A DNA stretch of 64,000 bases from Cupriavidus consociatus (GCF_017814975.1 NZ_JAGIQA010000005.1:283379-347378), one strand, 5' to 3'. Counted from the stretch's first letter, positions 38,371-48,333 are shown. Notes: generated from the letters alone by a model not told the origin. Made by a program: numbers and translations.

Positions 38371-38762
38371 AGCAGACAGGCGGCTGCGGATACAGTGGGT
38401 GGGGCATGTTTGTGGGTTCACTGCCTGCGCGCAGCGCAGCCGAAGGCGTTCCTGCCATGACGCTGGCAGCCGGGGCCACTTACAGCTCTGGGCTCGTTCA
38501 AAAGCCGCGTCAACCCCCAGCGACCGTGGCGCTCCATGCGGCAGGCAGTCCGGCCTTGCGGCGAAGCGAAGCCCCGTACGAAAGCCTTCGCACACTACGA
38601 TAAGAGTGGCCGTCCGCCCAGGACCAGAAACGCGCTTTTGGTTACTTTTGCCGCTCGGGCAAAAGTGACTCGCCCCTTTATGGGCGAAACCAGGGCATCA
38701 CAACATCCGCCAGATGCCAGTCAGCAGCAATCCCCGGCCCCAGGCCAAATAGCCAAACCCGA
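38371..38762. other. intergenic stretch with repeat-like sequence, no convincing gene
   Basis: The 490-bp gap between the Bug receptor and the first LuxR-type gene holds the palindrome above and then a GC-rich stretch ending in TTTTGGTTACTTTTGCC, CGGGCAAAAGTGACTCGCC and TTTATGGGCGAAACCAGG. This resembles, from memory, a dispersed non-coding element common in Burkholderiales genomes. Three overlapping plus-strand frames (up to 89 codons) lack start signals and domain resemblance and are not called. Confidence 0.5.
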
Positions 38763-39902
38763 CTAAGCCCTGACACCCAACCGCGTAAGCAAATGCGCCA
38801 GCTGGGCCTGCGTCCCCGTAGCAGTCTTGTTGAAAATCGCCTTCAACTGCGTCCTCCCAGTTTCCCTCCGAATCCCGATCAGCTCGCAAGCTTCAGGCAG
38901 CCCGATCCCCGTTGACAACTGCAGCGCCAGGCGCGTCTCCGCCGGCGTCAGCCCATACAAGTCCCGCAGCACAGCCGGCAAGGTCATTGGCGCAACCCCG
39001 GGCTCATGGATCGCCACCAGCACGCTGGGCCGTTGCCAATCCATCGACAGCTGATGCGCCGGCGGCAATGGCAGCAAAATAACCTGCGCCTGCCGCCCGC
39101 CGCCATCCACCGCCCGCAGCGCCTGCGCCGGCTGCGGATTGCCCGGATCGCACGCGGCCTTCAAGGCCTCGGCGAACGGCCGCGACAGCCGCCATTCGTC
39201 AGCCCGCACGCCTGCCGCCGACACCGCCGCCGCGCCGGTGTCGATCGACACCGCCGGCAGCAGCCGCCGTACCCACGCCTCCCCCGTACTGTTGGCAAGC
39301 AGCGTCTTGCCATCATCCCGCAGCACGATCACCCCAAACGGCAGCCGCTCCAGCAACTGGCTCGACGCATGCGCCAGCGCCGACACCTGGTGCGTGCGGT
39401 CGCGCAGCGCCATGGCGTGGCGCACATGCGGAATCGCCCAGTCGAGCGCGCGCGCGTCCTCGGGCGAGTACTGGTTGCCGCCCAGCGGCCGCTGCAGCGA
39501 CAGGAACACTTCATAGTGCGGCTTGCGCTCGATCAGGCAGGCCATTACCGACGATTGCTCGAACTGGCGCAGGAACTCGCCGTAAAACGGCGAGTGGCGC
39601 ATCGCCTGCGAACCAATCTCGCGCGAATCGATGTACCAGTTGCCCACCGACATGCGCTGGGCGAAGGGCAGGGCGGGGTCGATGGTTTCGTAGTATTCGC
39701 TATAGGCGGCCACCGCTTCGGGAACGGGATTGACCACCTGGTTCACCAGCACGCGTTCGTGGACCGTATCTCGCACCAGCAGCAGCGCATGCGAGCTTTC
39801 GCTGGCCTGGCAAAGCGCAGCCAGGCTGCGGCGCCAGGCATCGGCGTCGAAGATCCCCTCGTACAGCGCGCGGATGGTGTCATGCATCGGCGTGTCGCTC
39901 AT
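38763..39902 (-). CDS. LuxR-type helix-turn-helix regulator, paralogue 1
   Basis: The protein has 379 residues. The N-terminal two-thirds is a conserved sensor-like region (TIRALYEGIFDADAWRRSLAAL to YGEFLRQFEQSSVMACLIERKPHYEVFLSLQR) with a PAS-like centre (LERLPFGVIVLRDDGKTLLANSTGEAWV). The C-terminal 60 residues are a LuxR HTH: LYGLTPAETRLALQLSTGIGLPEACELIGIRRETGRTQLKAIFNKT. It closely resembles the next gene upstream, so the two are tandem duplicates. The upstream region carries heptamer repeats over the ribosome binding site. The signal is unknown; it does not look like an autoinducer-binding domain. Confidence 0.85.
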   Translation of the reverse strand: MSDTPMHDTIRALYEGIFDADAWRRSLAALCQASESSHALLLVRDTVHERVLVNQVVNPVPEAVAAYSEYYETIDPALPFAQRMSVGNWYIDSREIGSQAMRHSPFYGEFLRQFEQSSVMACLIERKPHYEVFLSLQRPLGGNQYSPEDARALDWAIPHVRHAMALRDRTHQVSALAHASSQLLERLPFGVIVLRDDGKTLLANSTGEAWVRRLLPAVSIDTGAAAVSAAGVRADEWRLSRPFAEALKAACDPGNPQPAQALRAVDGGGRQAQVILLPLPPAHQLSMDWQRPSVLVAIHEPGVAPMTLPAVLRDLYGLTPAETRLALQLSTGIGLPEACELIGIRRETGRTQLKAIFNKTATGTQAQLAHLLTRLGVRA

Positions 39903-39904
39903 GG

Positions 39905-39933
39905 TTTTTCTTCTTTCTTCTTTCTTCTTTTTC
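39905..39933. repeat. TTCTTTC heptamer repeat at the start of LuxR paralogue 1
   Basis: Heptamers TTCTTTC at 39911-39917 and 39918-39924, with imperfect copies on either side, form a pure pyrimidine run. On the coding (minus) strand this is a GAAGAAA array that includes the only plausible ribosome binding site, 3-30 nt before the ATG at 39902. Confidence 0.8.
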
Positions 39934-40013
39934 GTACTTTTGGTACTTCCTTCGTGCGGCTGTGCCAGGGCTGCCGGTGTGTTGCCGGCCGGCGTACCGC
40001 GCGAGGGTGGAAT

Positions 40014-41120
40014 TCAGGCCCCTTCCAGCGCAGCGCCCAGGCGCGAAAGCAGGTGGGTAAGCTGGGCCTGGCTGTTGGTGCCGGTCTTGAGGAAGACGGC
40101 CTTGAGCTGCGTACGCGCCGTTTCATGGCGGATGTTCAGCTGCTGGCTGGCTTCGGGCAGGCCCTGGCCGCCAGCGAGCTGGGTCGCCAGCCGCGTTTCC
40201 GCCGGCGTCAGGCCGTACAGGTCGCGCAGCACGGGTGCCAGCAACAGGGGCGCGTTGTCGTGCTCGTGCACCACCACCAGCGCCGCCGGCTCCTGCCACT
40301 GCGCGGCAAAGGCGTGCGAGGGCGGCAGCGGCAGCACGATCACCTGCGCGCTGGCGCCGTTGCCGTCGGTGGCGCGCGCGGCCTGGGCGGCCACCGCGCG
40401 CTGCGGATCGCAAGCCGCGGCCAGCATTTCGCCGAACGGGCGCGACAGGGTCCAGTCAGAAACCTTGCCCGCCGGGTCAAGGCGCCGCACCCAGCGTTCG
40501 CCGGCACGGTTGCCCAGCAACACCTGGCGCTGCGGCGAAAACACCAGCAGCGCGAAATTGAGCCGTTCCACCAGTTGCGACGACAGCCGCGCCAGCACGG
40601 TCAGGCCGAGCGTGCGGTCGCGCATGGCCATGGCGCTGCGCATGTGCGGGATGATCCAGTCCATGCCGCGGGTGTCGTCGGTCGAGAACAGCGGCTGCGT
40701 GCGCCCGCGCTGCATCGAGAAATAGACTTCGTAATGCGGCTGGCGCGCGACCAGGCATGCCACGTAGGAGCGCAGGTCGTAGCGGTGGAAGAAATCGCGG
40801 TAGAACGGGTGGCGCGCCATGGCGCCTTCGCCCAGTTCCCGCGCATCGACATACCACGCGCCCGGCTGCAGCCGCGGCGCGAAGTGCTTGGCCGGGTCGA
40901 TGGCCTGGAAATCCGATTCGTACTCGGTGAACAGCTCCACCACCGGATTGACGATTTCATTGACGGTGACCTGGTCGCGTACGGTGTCCCAGACCATCAT
41001 CGAGGCGTGCGCCGAGCCGGCCATATCGGTCAGGGTGCGCAGGCTCTGCTGCCAGGCACCGGGATCGAGAATGCCCTCGTACAAGCCACGGATCGCTCCG
41101 TGCATGTCGGCTTCTTTCAT
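40014..41120 (-). CDS. LuxR-type helix-turn-helix regulator, paralogue 2
   Basis: The protein has 368 residues with the same layout as its neighbour: IRGLYEGILDPGAWQQSLRTL, FHRYDLRSYVACLVARQPHYEVYFSMQR, a PAS-like centre (VERLNFALLVFSPQRQVLLGNRAGERWVRRL) and the HTH (PVLRDLYGLTPAETRLATQLAGGQGLPEASQQLNIRHETARTQLKAVF). AGGGGG lies 8 nt before the ATG. It is 111 bp upstream of paralogue 1 on the same strand. The divergent gene is pgk. The target genes are unknown, and no autoinducer synthase is nearby. Confidence 0.85.
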   Translation of the reverse strand: MKEADMHGAIRGLYEGILDPGAWQQSLRTLTDMAGSAHASMMVWDTVRDQVTVNEIVNPVVELFTEYESDFQAIDPAKHFAPRLQPGAWYVDARELGEGAMARHPFYRDFFHRYDLRSYVACLVARQPHYEVYFSMQRGRTQPLFSTDDTRGMDWIIPHMRSAMAMRDRTLGLTVLARLSSQLVERLNFALLVFSPQRQVLLGNRAGERWVRRLDPAGKVSDWTLSRPFGEMLAAACDPQRAVAAQAARATDGNGASAQVIVLPLPPSHAFAAQWQEPAALVVVHEHDNAPLLLAPVLRDLYGLTPAETRLATQLAGGQGLPEASQQLNIRHETARTQLKAVFLKTGTNSQAQLTHLLSRLGAALEGA

Positions 41121-41490
41121 CTGATTACCCCCTGCATTCGCGACAAAACAATGCGCGGCGCCGGCTGTGCGCCCACGCGCACGCCGGCATGCCTTGTTGT
41201 TATCCGCCTGGTGCTGTTCTGGCCGTTTGCCTGACCGGCTCTGGTGTCATTGCGTGTCTGTTGTAGCAGACGTTGCATACATTACCGCACTCGGGGGACC
41301 TGGGGGACATTCGCCTGACCCTTCTTTGGTGGGGAGGCAGGGAAACGAGACTTTCGCCAGGAAACCTAATTGTGCGCATTGGTACACATTGTAAGTCCAT
41401 TGCAGCCCGGAATCGCCAAAGCGTCGACCGCGATCAGGTAAAATCCCCGTTTCCCCGATTTTTCAGCGAAATCTCGCGCCTTTCACCGTC
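41121..41490. other. intergenic regulatory region between LuxR paralogue 2 and pgk
   Basis: This 370-bp divergent gap has no gene I can support. It holds GTCTG-TTGTAG-CAGAC (41256-41271), a possible regulator site nearer the LuxR gene; a GGGGGAC direct repeat near 41293-41310; and a TAAAAT -10-like box at 41439-41444 for pgk, without a good -35. Confidence 0.5.
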
Positions 41491-42687
41491 ATGACCACTG
41501 TCCTGCGTCTTTCCGATCTGATTTCCCAAGGCAAAATCTCCGGCAAGCGGGTGTTCATCCGCGCCGACCTGAACGTGCCGCAGGACGACGCCGGCCATAT
41601 CACCGAGGACACCCGCATCCGCGCCTCGGTGCCCGCGATCGAGGCCTGCCTGGCCGCCGGCGCAGCGGTGATGGTCACCTCCCACCTGGGCCGCCCGACC
41701 GAAGGCGAGTTCAAGCCGGAAGACTCGCTGGCGCCGATCGCCACGCGCCTGTCCGAACTGCTGGGCAAGCCGGTCAAGCTGGTGCAGAACTGGGTCGACG
41801 GCGTCGAGGTTGCGCCCGGCCAGGTGGTGCTGCTGGAAAACTGCCGCGTGAACAAGGGCGAGAAGAAGAACAGCGACGAGCTGGCGCAGAAGATGGCCAA
41901 GCTCTGTGACGTCTATGTGAACGACGCATTCGGCACCGCGCACCGCGCCGAGGCCACCACCCACGGCATCGCCAAATTCGCCCCGATCGCCTGCGCCGGC
42001 CCCCTGCTGGCCGCCGAGATCGACGCGCTGGGCAAGGCGCTGGGCCAGCCGGCCCGTCCGCTGGTGGCGATCGTGGCCGGTTCCAAGGTCTCGACCAAGC
42101 TGACTATCCTGAAGTCGCTGGCCGACAAGGTCGACAACCTGGTCGTCGGCGGCGGCATCGCCAACACCTTCATGCTGGCGGCCGGCCTGAAGATCGGCAA
42201 GTCGCTGGCCGAAGCCGACCTGGTTGGCGACGCCAAGGCCATCATCGACATCATGGCCGGGCGCGGCGCCTCGGTGCCCATTCCCGTCGACGTGGTCTGC
42301 GCCAAGGAATTCAGCGCGACCGCCGCGGCGACCGTCAAGGACGTCAAGGACGTGGCCGACGACGACATGATCCTGGACATCGGCCCCAAGACCGCCGCCC
42401 TGCTGGCCGAGCAACTGAAGGCCGCCGGCACCATCGTCTGGAACGGCCCGGTGGGCGTGTTCGAGTTCGACCAGTTCGGCAACGGCACCAAGGTGCTGGC
42501 GCAGGCCATCGCCGAGTCCAAGGCGTTCTCGATCGCCGGCGGCGGCGACACGCTGGCCGCCATCGCCAAGTACGGCATCGCCGACCGCGTCGGCTATATC
42601 TCCACCGGCGGCGGCGCGTTCCTGGAATTCCTGGAAGGCAAGAAGCTGCCCGCCTTTGAAGTGCTGGAACAGCGCGCAGCAGGCTGA
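41491..42687 (+). CDS. pgk: Phosphoglycerate kinase
   Basis: PGK has 398 residues. [19 protein letters not shown] is the N-terminal substrate motif, [13 protein letters not shown] and [13 protein letters not shown] follow, and [19 protein letters not shown] and [16 protein letters not shown] form the nucleotide-binding C-domain. It interconverts 1,3-bisphosphoglycerate and 3-phosphoglycerate with ADP/ATP. No clear ribosome binding site precedes the ATG. It leads a glycolytic trio with pyk (73 bp downstream) and fba, all on the plus strand. Confidence 0.97.
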   Translation: MTTVLRLSDLISQGKISGKRVFIRADLNVPQDDAGHITEDTRIRASVPAIEACLAAGAAVMVTSHLGRPTEGEFKPEDSLAPIATRLSELLGKPVKLVQNWVDGVEVAPGQVVLLENCRVNKGEKKNSDELAQKMAKLCDVYVNDAFGTAHRAEATTHGIAKFAPIACAGPLLAAEIDALGKALGQPARPLVAIVAGSKVSTKLTILKSLADKVDNLVVGGGIANTFMLAAGLKIGKSLAEADLVGDAKAIIDIMAGRGASVPIPVDVVCAKEFSATAAATVKDVKDVADDDMILDIGPKTAALLAEQLKAAGTIVWNGPVGVFEFDQFGNGTKVLAQAIAESKAFSIAGGGDTLAAIAKYGIADRVGYISTGGGAFLEFLEGKKLPAFEVLEQRAAG

Positions 42688-42760
42688 AGCATCCGCAGGC
42701 CTGGCGCCGTACCGGGCCGCAGTCCCGCAGTCCTTTAACAAAGGCCAAGGAAACCCGCGC

Positions 42761-44197
42761 ATGACCCGTTCCACCAAGATCGTTGCCACCATCGGCCCCG
42801 CCTCCAGCTCGCTGGAGATCCTGACGCGCATGATTGCCGGGGGGGTCGACGTGGTGCGGCTGAATTTCTCGCACGGCACCGCGCAGGACCATATCGACCG
42901 CGCTCGCCTGGTGCGCGAAGCCGCCCAGGCTTGTGGCCGCGAAGTGGCGATCATGGCCGACCTGCAGGGCCCCAAGATCCGCGTCGGCAAGTTCGAGCAG
43001 GGCAAGGTCACGCTCAAGCCGGGCGACCCCTTTGTGCTCGATTCCGCCTGCCAGCTCGGCAATCAGGAACGCGTTGGCCTGGACTACCAGGACCTGCCGC
43101 GCGACGTCGGCCCGGGCGACCTGCTGTTGCTCAACGACGGCCTGATCGTGCTGGTGGTGGACCGGGTGCTCGGCACCGAGATCTTCACCACCGTGCGCAT
43201 CGGCGGCGACCTCTCCAACAACAAGGGCATCAACCGCCAGGGCGGCGGCCTGTCGGCGCCAGCATTGACGGCCAAGGACATGGACGACATCAAGACTGCC
43301 ATGGCCCTGGGCGCGGACTATGTCGCGGTCAGCTTCCCCAAGAACGCCACCGACATGGAAATGGCGCGCCAGCTGGCGGCAGTGGCCGGTCAGCCGCACG
43401 GCCACAAGGCCCGCATGATCGCCAAGATCGAGCGCGCCGAGGCCATCCATCCGGGCGTGCTGGAAGAAATCCTGCAGGCGTCTGACGGCATCATGGTGGC
43501 GCGCGGCGACCTTGCCGTTGAAGTCGGCAACGCGGCCGTGCCGGCGCTGCAGAAGCGCATGATCAAGCTGGCGCGCGAAGCCAACAAGCTCACCATCACC
43601 GCGACGCAGATGATGGAAAGCATGATCGTCAACCCGGTGCCGACCCGCGCCGAGGTGTCGGACGTGGCCAACGCCGTGCTGGACGGTACCGACGCGGTGA
43701 TGCTATCGGCCGAGACCGCTGCCGGGCGCTATCCGGTCGAAACCGTCGAAGCCATGGCCGCGGTCTGCATCGAGGCCGAGAAGTCAGAGGTGGTGCAGCT
43801 CGACACCGACTTCCTGAACCAGACCTTCTCGCGCATCGACCAGTCGGTGGCGATGGGTGCGCTGTTCACCGCCTATCATTTGCAGGTGAAGGCGATTGCC
43901 GCGCTGACCGATTCCGGCGCCACCGCACTGTGGATGAGCCGTCACCGCATCCATGTGCCGATCTACGCCATGACGCCCAACCTGGCTTCGCAGCGCAAGA
44001 TGCAGCTGTACCGCAACGTGGTGCCGCTGCCGCTGCAATCCAGCGCCGACCGCGACACCGCGCTGGAGCAGGCCGAAGAACTGCTGCTGGCGCAGGGCGT
44101 GGTGCAGCGCGGCGATTTCATCGTGCTGACCATCGGCGAACCGATGGGGCAGCCGGGCGGCACCAACACCCTGAAGATCGTCAGGGTGGGGCATTGA
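42761..44197 (+). CDS. pyk: Pyruvate kinase
   Basis: The enzyme has 478 residues; AAGGAAA lies before the ATG at 42761. MTRSTKIVATIGPASSS, VDVVRLNFSHGT, IMADLQGPKIRVGKF, MIAKIERAEAIHPGVLEEIL (catalytic Lys) and GIMVARGDLAVE are intact, as is ATQMMESMI. The C-terminal effector domain is present. It makes pyruvate and ATP from phosphoenolpyruvate. It sits between pgk and fba; in Cupriavidus, which uses the Entner-Doudoroff route for hexoses, this trio serves lower glycolysis and gluconeogenesis. Confidence 0.97.
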   Translation: MTRSTKIVATIGPASSSLEILTRMIAGGVDVVRLNFSHGTAQDHIDRARLVREAAQACGREVAIMADLQGPKIRVGKFEQGKVTLKPGDPFVLDSACQLGNQERVGLDYQDLPRDVGPGDLLLLNDGLIVLVVDRVLGTEIFTTVRIGGDLSNNKGINRQGGGLSAPALTAKDMDDIKTAMALGADYVAVSFPKNATDMEMARQLAAVAGQPHGHKARMIAKIERAEAIHPGVLEEILQASDGIMVARGDLAVEVGNAAVPALQKRMIKLAREANKLTITATQMMESMIVNPVPTRAEVSDVANAVLDGTDAVMLSAETAAGRYPVETVEAMAAVCIEAEKSEVVQLDTDFLNQTFSRIDQSVAMGALFTAYHLQVKAIAALTDSGATALWMSRHRIHVPIYAMTPNLASQRKMQLYRNVVPLPLQSSADRDTALEQAEELLLAQGVVQRGDFIVLTIGEPMGQPGGTNTLKIVRVGH

Positions 44198-44247
44198 GCG
44201 CCGCCAGAAGAATACAGAGACACCCCATTTTTATTTAGGAGTTAGAC

Positions 44248-45312
44248 ATGCCACTCGTTTCGATGCGCCAGCTGCTGGACCACGCAGCCGAAAACAGCTA
44301 CGGCCTGCCGGCCTTCAACGTGAACAACCTCGAGCAAGTTCAGGCCATCATGCAGGCGGCCGACGAGGTCAACGCTCCGGTGATCATGCAAGCCTCGGCC
44401 GGCGCCCGCAAATACGCCGGCGAGCATTTCCTGCGCCACCTGATCGAAGCCGCGGTCGAAGCCTACCCGCACATCCCGGTGGTGATGCACCAGGACCACG
44501 GCCAGTCGCCGGCGATCTGCCAGGGCGCGATCGACCTGGGCTTCTCGTCGGTGATGATGGACGGCTCGCTGCGCGAAGACGGCAAGACCCCGGCCGAGTA
44601 CGACTACAACATCGACGTCACCCGCAAGGTGGTGGAACTGGCCCACGCCGTCGGCGTGACCGTGGAAGGCGAACTGGGCTGCCTGGGCTCGCTGGAAACC
44701 GGTGAAGCCGGCGAGGAGGACGGCATCGGCGCCGAAGGCGTGCTGGACCACTCCATGCTGCTGACCGATCCGGAGCAGGCCGCCGACTTCGTCAAGGCCA
44801 CCCAGCTGGACGCACTGGCCATCGCCATCGGCACCTCGCACGGCGCGTACAAGTTCACCCGCAAGCCCACCGGCGACATCCTGGCGATCAGCCGCATCAA
44901 GGAAATCCACGCCCGCATCCCCAACACCCACCTGGTGATGCACGGCTCGTCGTCGGTTCCGCAAGAACTGCTGGAAGAAATCCGCAAGTTCGGCGGCGAC
45001 ATGAAGGAAACCTACGGCGTGCCGGTCGAGGAAATCCAGGAAGCCATCAAGTACGGCGTGCGCAAGATCAACATCGATACCGACATCCGCCTGGCCATGA
45101 CCGGCGCGATCCGTCGTTTCTTTGTCGAGAACCCGAGCAAGTTCGACCCGCGCGAATACCTGAAGCCGGCCCGCGAAGCCGCCAAGCAAGTGTGCAAGGC
45201 GCGCTATATTTCATTCGGCTGCGAAGGCCAGGCCAGCAAGATCAAGCCGGTCACGCTGGTCGACGTCGCGCAGCAGTACAAGTCGGGCAAGCTGGCGCAG
45301 GTCGTGCAGTAA
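44248..45312 (+). CDS. fba: Fructose-bisphosphate aldolase, class II (CbbA-type)
   Basis: The aldolase has 354 residues, with TAGGAG ahead of the [30 protein letters not shown] is the class II opening. Zinc ligands are in [13 protein letters not shown] (His81, His84) and in [17 protein letters not shown] and [15 protein letters not shown] bind the phosphates. It splits fructose-1,6-bisphosphate reversibly into triose phosphates. It follows pyk after 50 bp. A pair of 26-bp palindromes separates it from purC and may terminate or stabilise its transcript. Confidence 0.96.
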   Translation: MPLVSMRQLLDHAAENSYGLPAFNVNNLEQVQAIMQAADEVNAPVIMQASAGARKYAGEHFLRHLIEAAVEAYPHIPVVMHQDHGQSPAICQGAIDLGFSSVMMDGSLREDGKTPAEYDYNIDVTRKVVELAHAVGVTVEGELGCLGSLETGEAGEEDGIGAEGVLDHSMLLTDPEQAADFVKATQLDALAIAIGTSHGAYKFTRKPTGDILAISRIKEIHARIPNTHLVMHGSSSVPQELLEEIRKFGGDMKETYGVPVEEIQEAIKYGVRKINIDTDIRLAMTGAIRRFFVENPSKFDPREYLKPAREAAKQVCKARYISFGCEGQASKIKPVTLVDVAQQYKSGKLAQVVQ

Positions 45313-45393
45313 GCAGTGCCCTGGCCCCGCACCGACGGGGCCGATGCTGACGCCTGGGGCTTCGCTACCGCACGAAGCCCCGCATTGTTTTCT

Positions 45394-45419
45394 CCCCTCT
45401 CCCGCTTGCGGGAGAGGGG
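45394..45419. repeat. 26-bp extragenic palindrome, copy 2
   Basis: CCCCTCTCCCGC-TT-GCGGGAGAGGGG, the same arms as at 38345, between fba and purC. Confidence 0.85.
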
Positions 45420-45485
45420 TCGGGGGAGAGGGCAGGCGGTTGCCCGTGCCACGGTGCCCGTTGATGCGCTCCCCCTCTCCCCCAG

Positions 45486-45511
45486 CCCCTCTCCCGCGAG
45501 CGGGAGAGGGG
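45486..45511. repeat. 26-bp extragenic palindrome, copy 3
   Basis: CCCCTCTCCCGC-GA-GCGGGAGAGGGG, followed by AGCA as in copy 1. It ends 32 bp before the purC start and may displace a normal ribosome binding site. Confidence 0.85.
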
Positions 45512-45543
45512 AGCAAACCGGACGGCGATTTGCCAACTACATC

Positions 45544-46452
45544 ATGTCCAACGCTCTCTACCAGTCCTCCATCAACTCGCTGCCGCTGCTGGGCCACGGC
45601 AAGGTGCGCGACAACTACGCCGTCGGCGCTGACAAGCTGCTGATCGTCACCACCGACCGCCTGTCGGCGTTCGACGTCATCATGGGCGAGCCGATCCCCG
45701 ACAAGGGCCGCGTGCTGAACCAGATGGCCAACTTCTGGTTCAAGAAACTCGCGCATATCGTGCCGAACCATGAAACCGGCATCGCGCCCGAAACTGTGGT
45801 CGCGCCGGAGGAAGTGGAGCAGGTCAAGGGCCGCGCCGTGGTGGTCAAGCGCCTGAAACCGATCCTGGTCGAAGCCGTGGTGCGCGGCTACCTCGCCGGC
45901 AGCGGCTGGAAGGACTACCAGGCCACCGGCAAGGTGTGCGGCATCGAGCTGCCTGCCGGCCTGCAGAATGCGCAGAAGCTGCCCGAGCCGATCTTCACCC
46001 CGGCCGCCAAGGCCGAGATGGGCGAGCACGACGAGAACATCTCGTTCGCCGAGGTCGAGGCCCGCATCGGCATCGCGCTGGCGCGCCAGATGCGCGAGAT
46101 CTCGATCCGCCTGTACAAGGAAGCGGCCGAGTTCGCCGCCACGCGCGGCATCATCATTGCCGACACCAAGTTCGAGTTCGGCCTGGACGACAACGGCGTG
46201 CTGACGCTGATGGACGAAGTGCTGACCGCCGACTCGTCGCGCTTCTGGCCGGCCGATTCGTACCAGGTCGGCACCAACCCGCCGTCGTTCGACAAGCAGT
46301 TCGTGCGCGACTGGCTGGAAGCCGTGCGCATCGACGGCAAGCCGTGGCCGAAGACCGCGCCGGCGCCGCAGCTGCCGGATGATGTGATCGAGAAGACCGC
46401 GGCAAAGTATCGTGAGGCGCTGACGCGCCTGACGGGTGAAGAGCTGAAGTAA
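45544..46452 (+). CDS. purC: Phosphoribosylaminoimidazole-succinocarboxamide synthase
   Basis: The enzyme has 302 residues. [33 protein letters not shown] is the ATP-binding start, [27 protein letters not shown] the substrate region, and IADTKFEFG and [15 protein letters not shown] the SAICAR synthetase signatures. It joins aspartate to CAIR in purine synthesis. It starts a purC-purE-purK run. The region before the ATG (45544) lacks a clear ribosome binding site because the palindromic repeat lies there. Confidence 0.96.
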   Translation: MSNALYQSSINSLPLLGHGKVRDNYAVGADKLLIVTTDRLSAFDVIMGEPIPDKGRVLNQMANFWFKKLAHIVPNHETGIAPETVVAPEEVEQVKGRAVVVKRLKPILVEAVVRGYLAGSGWKDYQATGKVCGIELPAGLQNAQKLPEPIFTPAAKAEMGEHDENISFAEVEARIGIALARQMREISIRLYKEAAEFAATRGIIIADTKFEFGLDDNGVLTLMDEVLTADSSRFWPADSYQVGTNPPSFDKQFVRDWLEAVRIDGKPWPKTAPAPQLPDDVIEKTAAKYREALTRLTGEELK

Positions 46453-46462
46453 GCCATGGCAT

Positions 46463-46484
46463 CGTTCCCGCGTGTGCGGGAACG
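46463..46484. repeat. small inverted repeat between purC and purE
   Basis: CGTTCCCGC-GTGT-GCGGGAACG, perfect 9-bp arms. It resembles the element after sucD (20626-20651). Confidence 0.6.
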
Positions 46485-46505
46485 ACCATCGAAGGAACAG
46501 ATAAA

Positions 46506-47003
46506 GTGAGCAAGCAAGACAAGCCGCTGGTCGGCGTCGTGATGGGCAGCAGTTCCGACTGGGACGTGATGCAGCACGCGGTGGCCATGCTGAAGGATTT
46601 CGGCGTGCCGTTCGAGGCCCAGGTGGTGTCCGCGCACCGCATGGCCGACGACATGTTCCGCTATGCCGAGTCCGCGCGCGGCCGCGGCATCCGCGCCATC
46701 ATCGCCGGCGCCGGCGGTGCCGCGCACCTGCCGGGCATGATCGCCGCCAAGACCATCGTGCCGGTGTTCGGCGTGCCCGTGCCGTCGAAGTACCTGCGCG
46801 GCGAAGATTCGCTGCTGTCGATCGTGCAGATGCCCAAGGGCGTGCCGGTCGCGACCTTCGCCATCGGCGAGGCTGGCGCCGCCAACGCCGCGCTGCATGC
46901 CATCGCCACGCTGGCCACCACCGACGACGCGCTGGCCGTTGCGCTGGAAGCCTTCCGCGCGAAGCAGACCGAAGCCGCGCGCGCCATGACTTTGCCGCTG
47001 TAA
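46506..47003 (+). CDS. purE: N5-carboxyaminoimidazole ribonucleotide mutase PurE
   Basis: PurE has 165 residues and starts with GTG at 46506, with AAGGAA (46494-46499) upstream. [17 protein letters not shown] is the N-terminal CO2/ribonucleotide site, [11 protein letters not shown] the catalytic His loop, and [19 protein letters not shown] the second loop. It moves the carboxyl group of N5-CAIR to C4, giving CAIR for PurC. It is 41 bp before purK, whose product makes its substrate. Confidence 0.96.
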   Translation: MSKQDKPLVGVVMGSSSDWDVMQHAVAMLKDFGVPFEAQVVSAHRMADDMFRYAESARGRGIRAIIAGAGGAAHLPGMIAAKTIVPVFGVPVPSKYLRGEDSLLSIVQMPKGVPVATFAIGEAGAANAALHAIATLATTDDALAVALEAFRAKQTEAARAMTLPL

Positions 47004-47044
47004 TGCTGCCGCTGTAATCCTCCGGACCTCCACGGAACCGAGCA

Positions 47045-48289
47045 ATGCCGACCGATATCCATCCCTACCTCTCCGAAGCCCACACGCCGGAATCGCGCGC
47101 CGAGTTCGGCGTCGACCGTCCCGACGCGCCCATCCTGCCCGGCGCGTGGCTGGGCATGCTGGGCGGCGGCCAGCTCGGCCGCATGTTCACGCATGCGGCG
47201 CAGGCGATGGGCTATCGCGTGTGCGTGCTCGATCCCGACCAGGACAGCCCGGCGGGCGCGGTGGCCGACAAGCATATCTGCGCCCAGTACACCGACGAGG
47301 CCGCGCTGGCCGAGATGGCCAAGCTGTGCCCGGCGGTGAGCACCGAGTTCGAGAACGTGCCGTCGCTGTCGCTGGACCGCCTGGAGCAACTGGGTTCGTT
47401 TGTCGCGCCGCGCGGCTACTGCGTGTCGATCGCGCAAAACCGCATCGGCGAGAAGAAGTTCTTTGCCGCCTGCGCCGAGCGCACCGGCGTGCCGACGGCC
47501 CCGCACTGGGTGATCCAGCACGACGCAGACGTCGACCAGCTGCCCGACCACGTGCTGCCCGGCATCCTCAAGACCGCGCGCATGGGCTACGACGGCAAGG
47601 GCCAGGCCCGCGTCAAGACGCGCGATGACGTGCGCGCCGCGTGGAAGGCGATGCAGCACGTGCCGTGCGTGCTGGAACAGATGCTGCCGCTGGCCTATGA
47701 AGTCTCGGTACTGGCCGCGCGCGCCGCGGATGGTTCCACCGCGACCTGGCCGCTGGCCGAAAACGTGCACCGCGACGGCATCCTGTTCTCGACGGAAATG
47801 CCGTCGACCAGCGTCTCGCCGGAGATCGCCGACCGCGCCCGCGCCGCGGCTGCCGCCATCGCCACGGAAATGGGCTATGTCGGCGTGCTGTGCATCGAGT
47901 TCTTCGTGCTGACCGACGGCTCGCTGGTCGCCAACGAAATGGCGCCGCGCCCGCACAACTCGGGCCACATCACCATGGATGCGTGCGAGACCAGCCAGTT
48001 CGAGCAGCAGGTGCGCGCCATGGCGCGCCTGCCGCTGGGCAGCACGCGCCAGCATTCGGCCGGCAAGATGCTGAACCTGCTGGGCGATGTGTGGTTCGAA
48101 TTCGGGCTGGAACGTACGCCCGCGTGGGACGAGGTGGTGGCGCAACCCGGCGCCAAGCTGCACCTGTACGGCAAGAACGATGCACGTCCGTCGCGCAAGA
48201 TGGGGCACGTCAACTGCATCGGCGAGCATGCCGAGGCGGCCGACGCGGCCTTTGCCGCCGCCGCGCAGGCACTGCATATTTCGCTCTGA
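47045..48289 (+). CDS. purK: N5-carboxyaminoimidazole ribonucleotide synthase PurK
   Basis: PurK has 414 residues. After a 35-residue extension, [34 protein letters not shown] begins the biotin-carboxylase-like fold. [18 protein letters not shown] is the ATP-grasp loop, and [28 protein letters not shown] the catalytic metal and substrate site. It carboxylates AIR with ATP and bicarbonate. The stop codon lies in a 13-bp tandem duplication (48283-48308), so the TGA is repeated 13 bases on, out of the main frame. Confidence 0.96.
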   Translation: MPTDIHPYLSEAHTPESRAEFGVDRPDAPILPGAWLGMLGGGQLGRMFTHAAQAMGYRVCVLDPDQDSPAGAVADKHICAQYTDEAALAEMAKLCPAVSTEFENVPSLSLDRLEQLGSFVAPRGYCVSIAQNRIGEKKFFAACAERTGVPTAPHWVIQHDADVDQLPDHVLPGILKTARMGYDGKGQARVKTRDDVRAAWKAMQHVPCVLEQMLPLAYEVSVLAARAADGSTATWPLAENVHRDGILFSTEMPSTSVSPEIADRARAAAAAIATEMGYVGVLCIEFFVLTDGSLVANEMAPRPHNSGHITMDACETSQFEQQVRAMARLPLGSTRQHSAGKMLNLLGDVWFEFGLERTPAWDEVVAQPGAKLHLYGKNDARPSRKMGHVNCIGEHAEAADAAFAAAAQALHISL

Positions 48290-48333
48290 AATCCCGCTCT
48301 GAAATCCCGCTCAGATTCGACGCAAGGAACACG

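Noticed and set aside
38399..38668. Possible small gene of 89 codons
   Set aside because: No ribosome site, three overlapping frames, and repeat-like DNA; better seen as an intergenic element.
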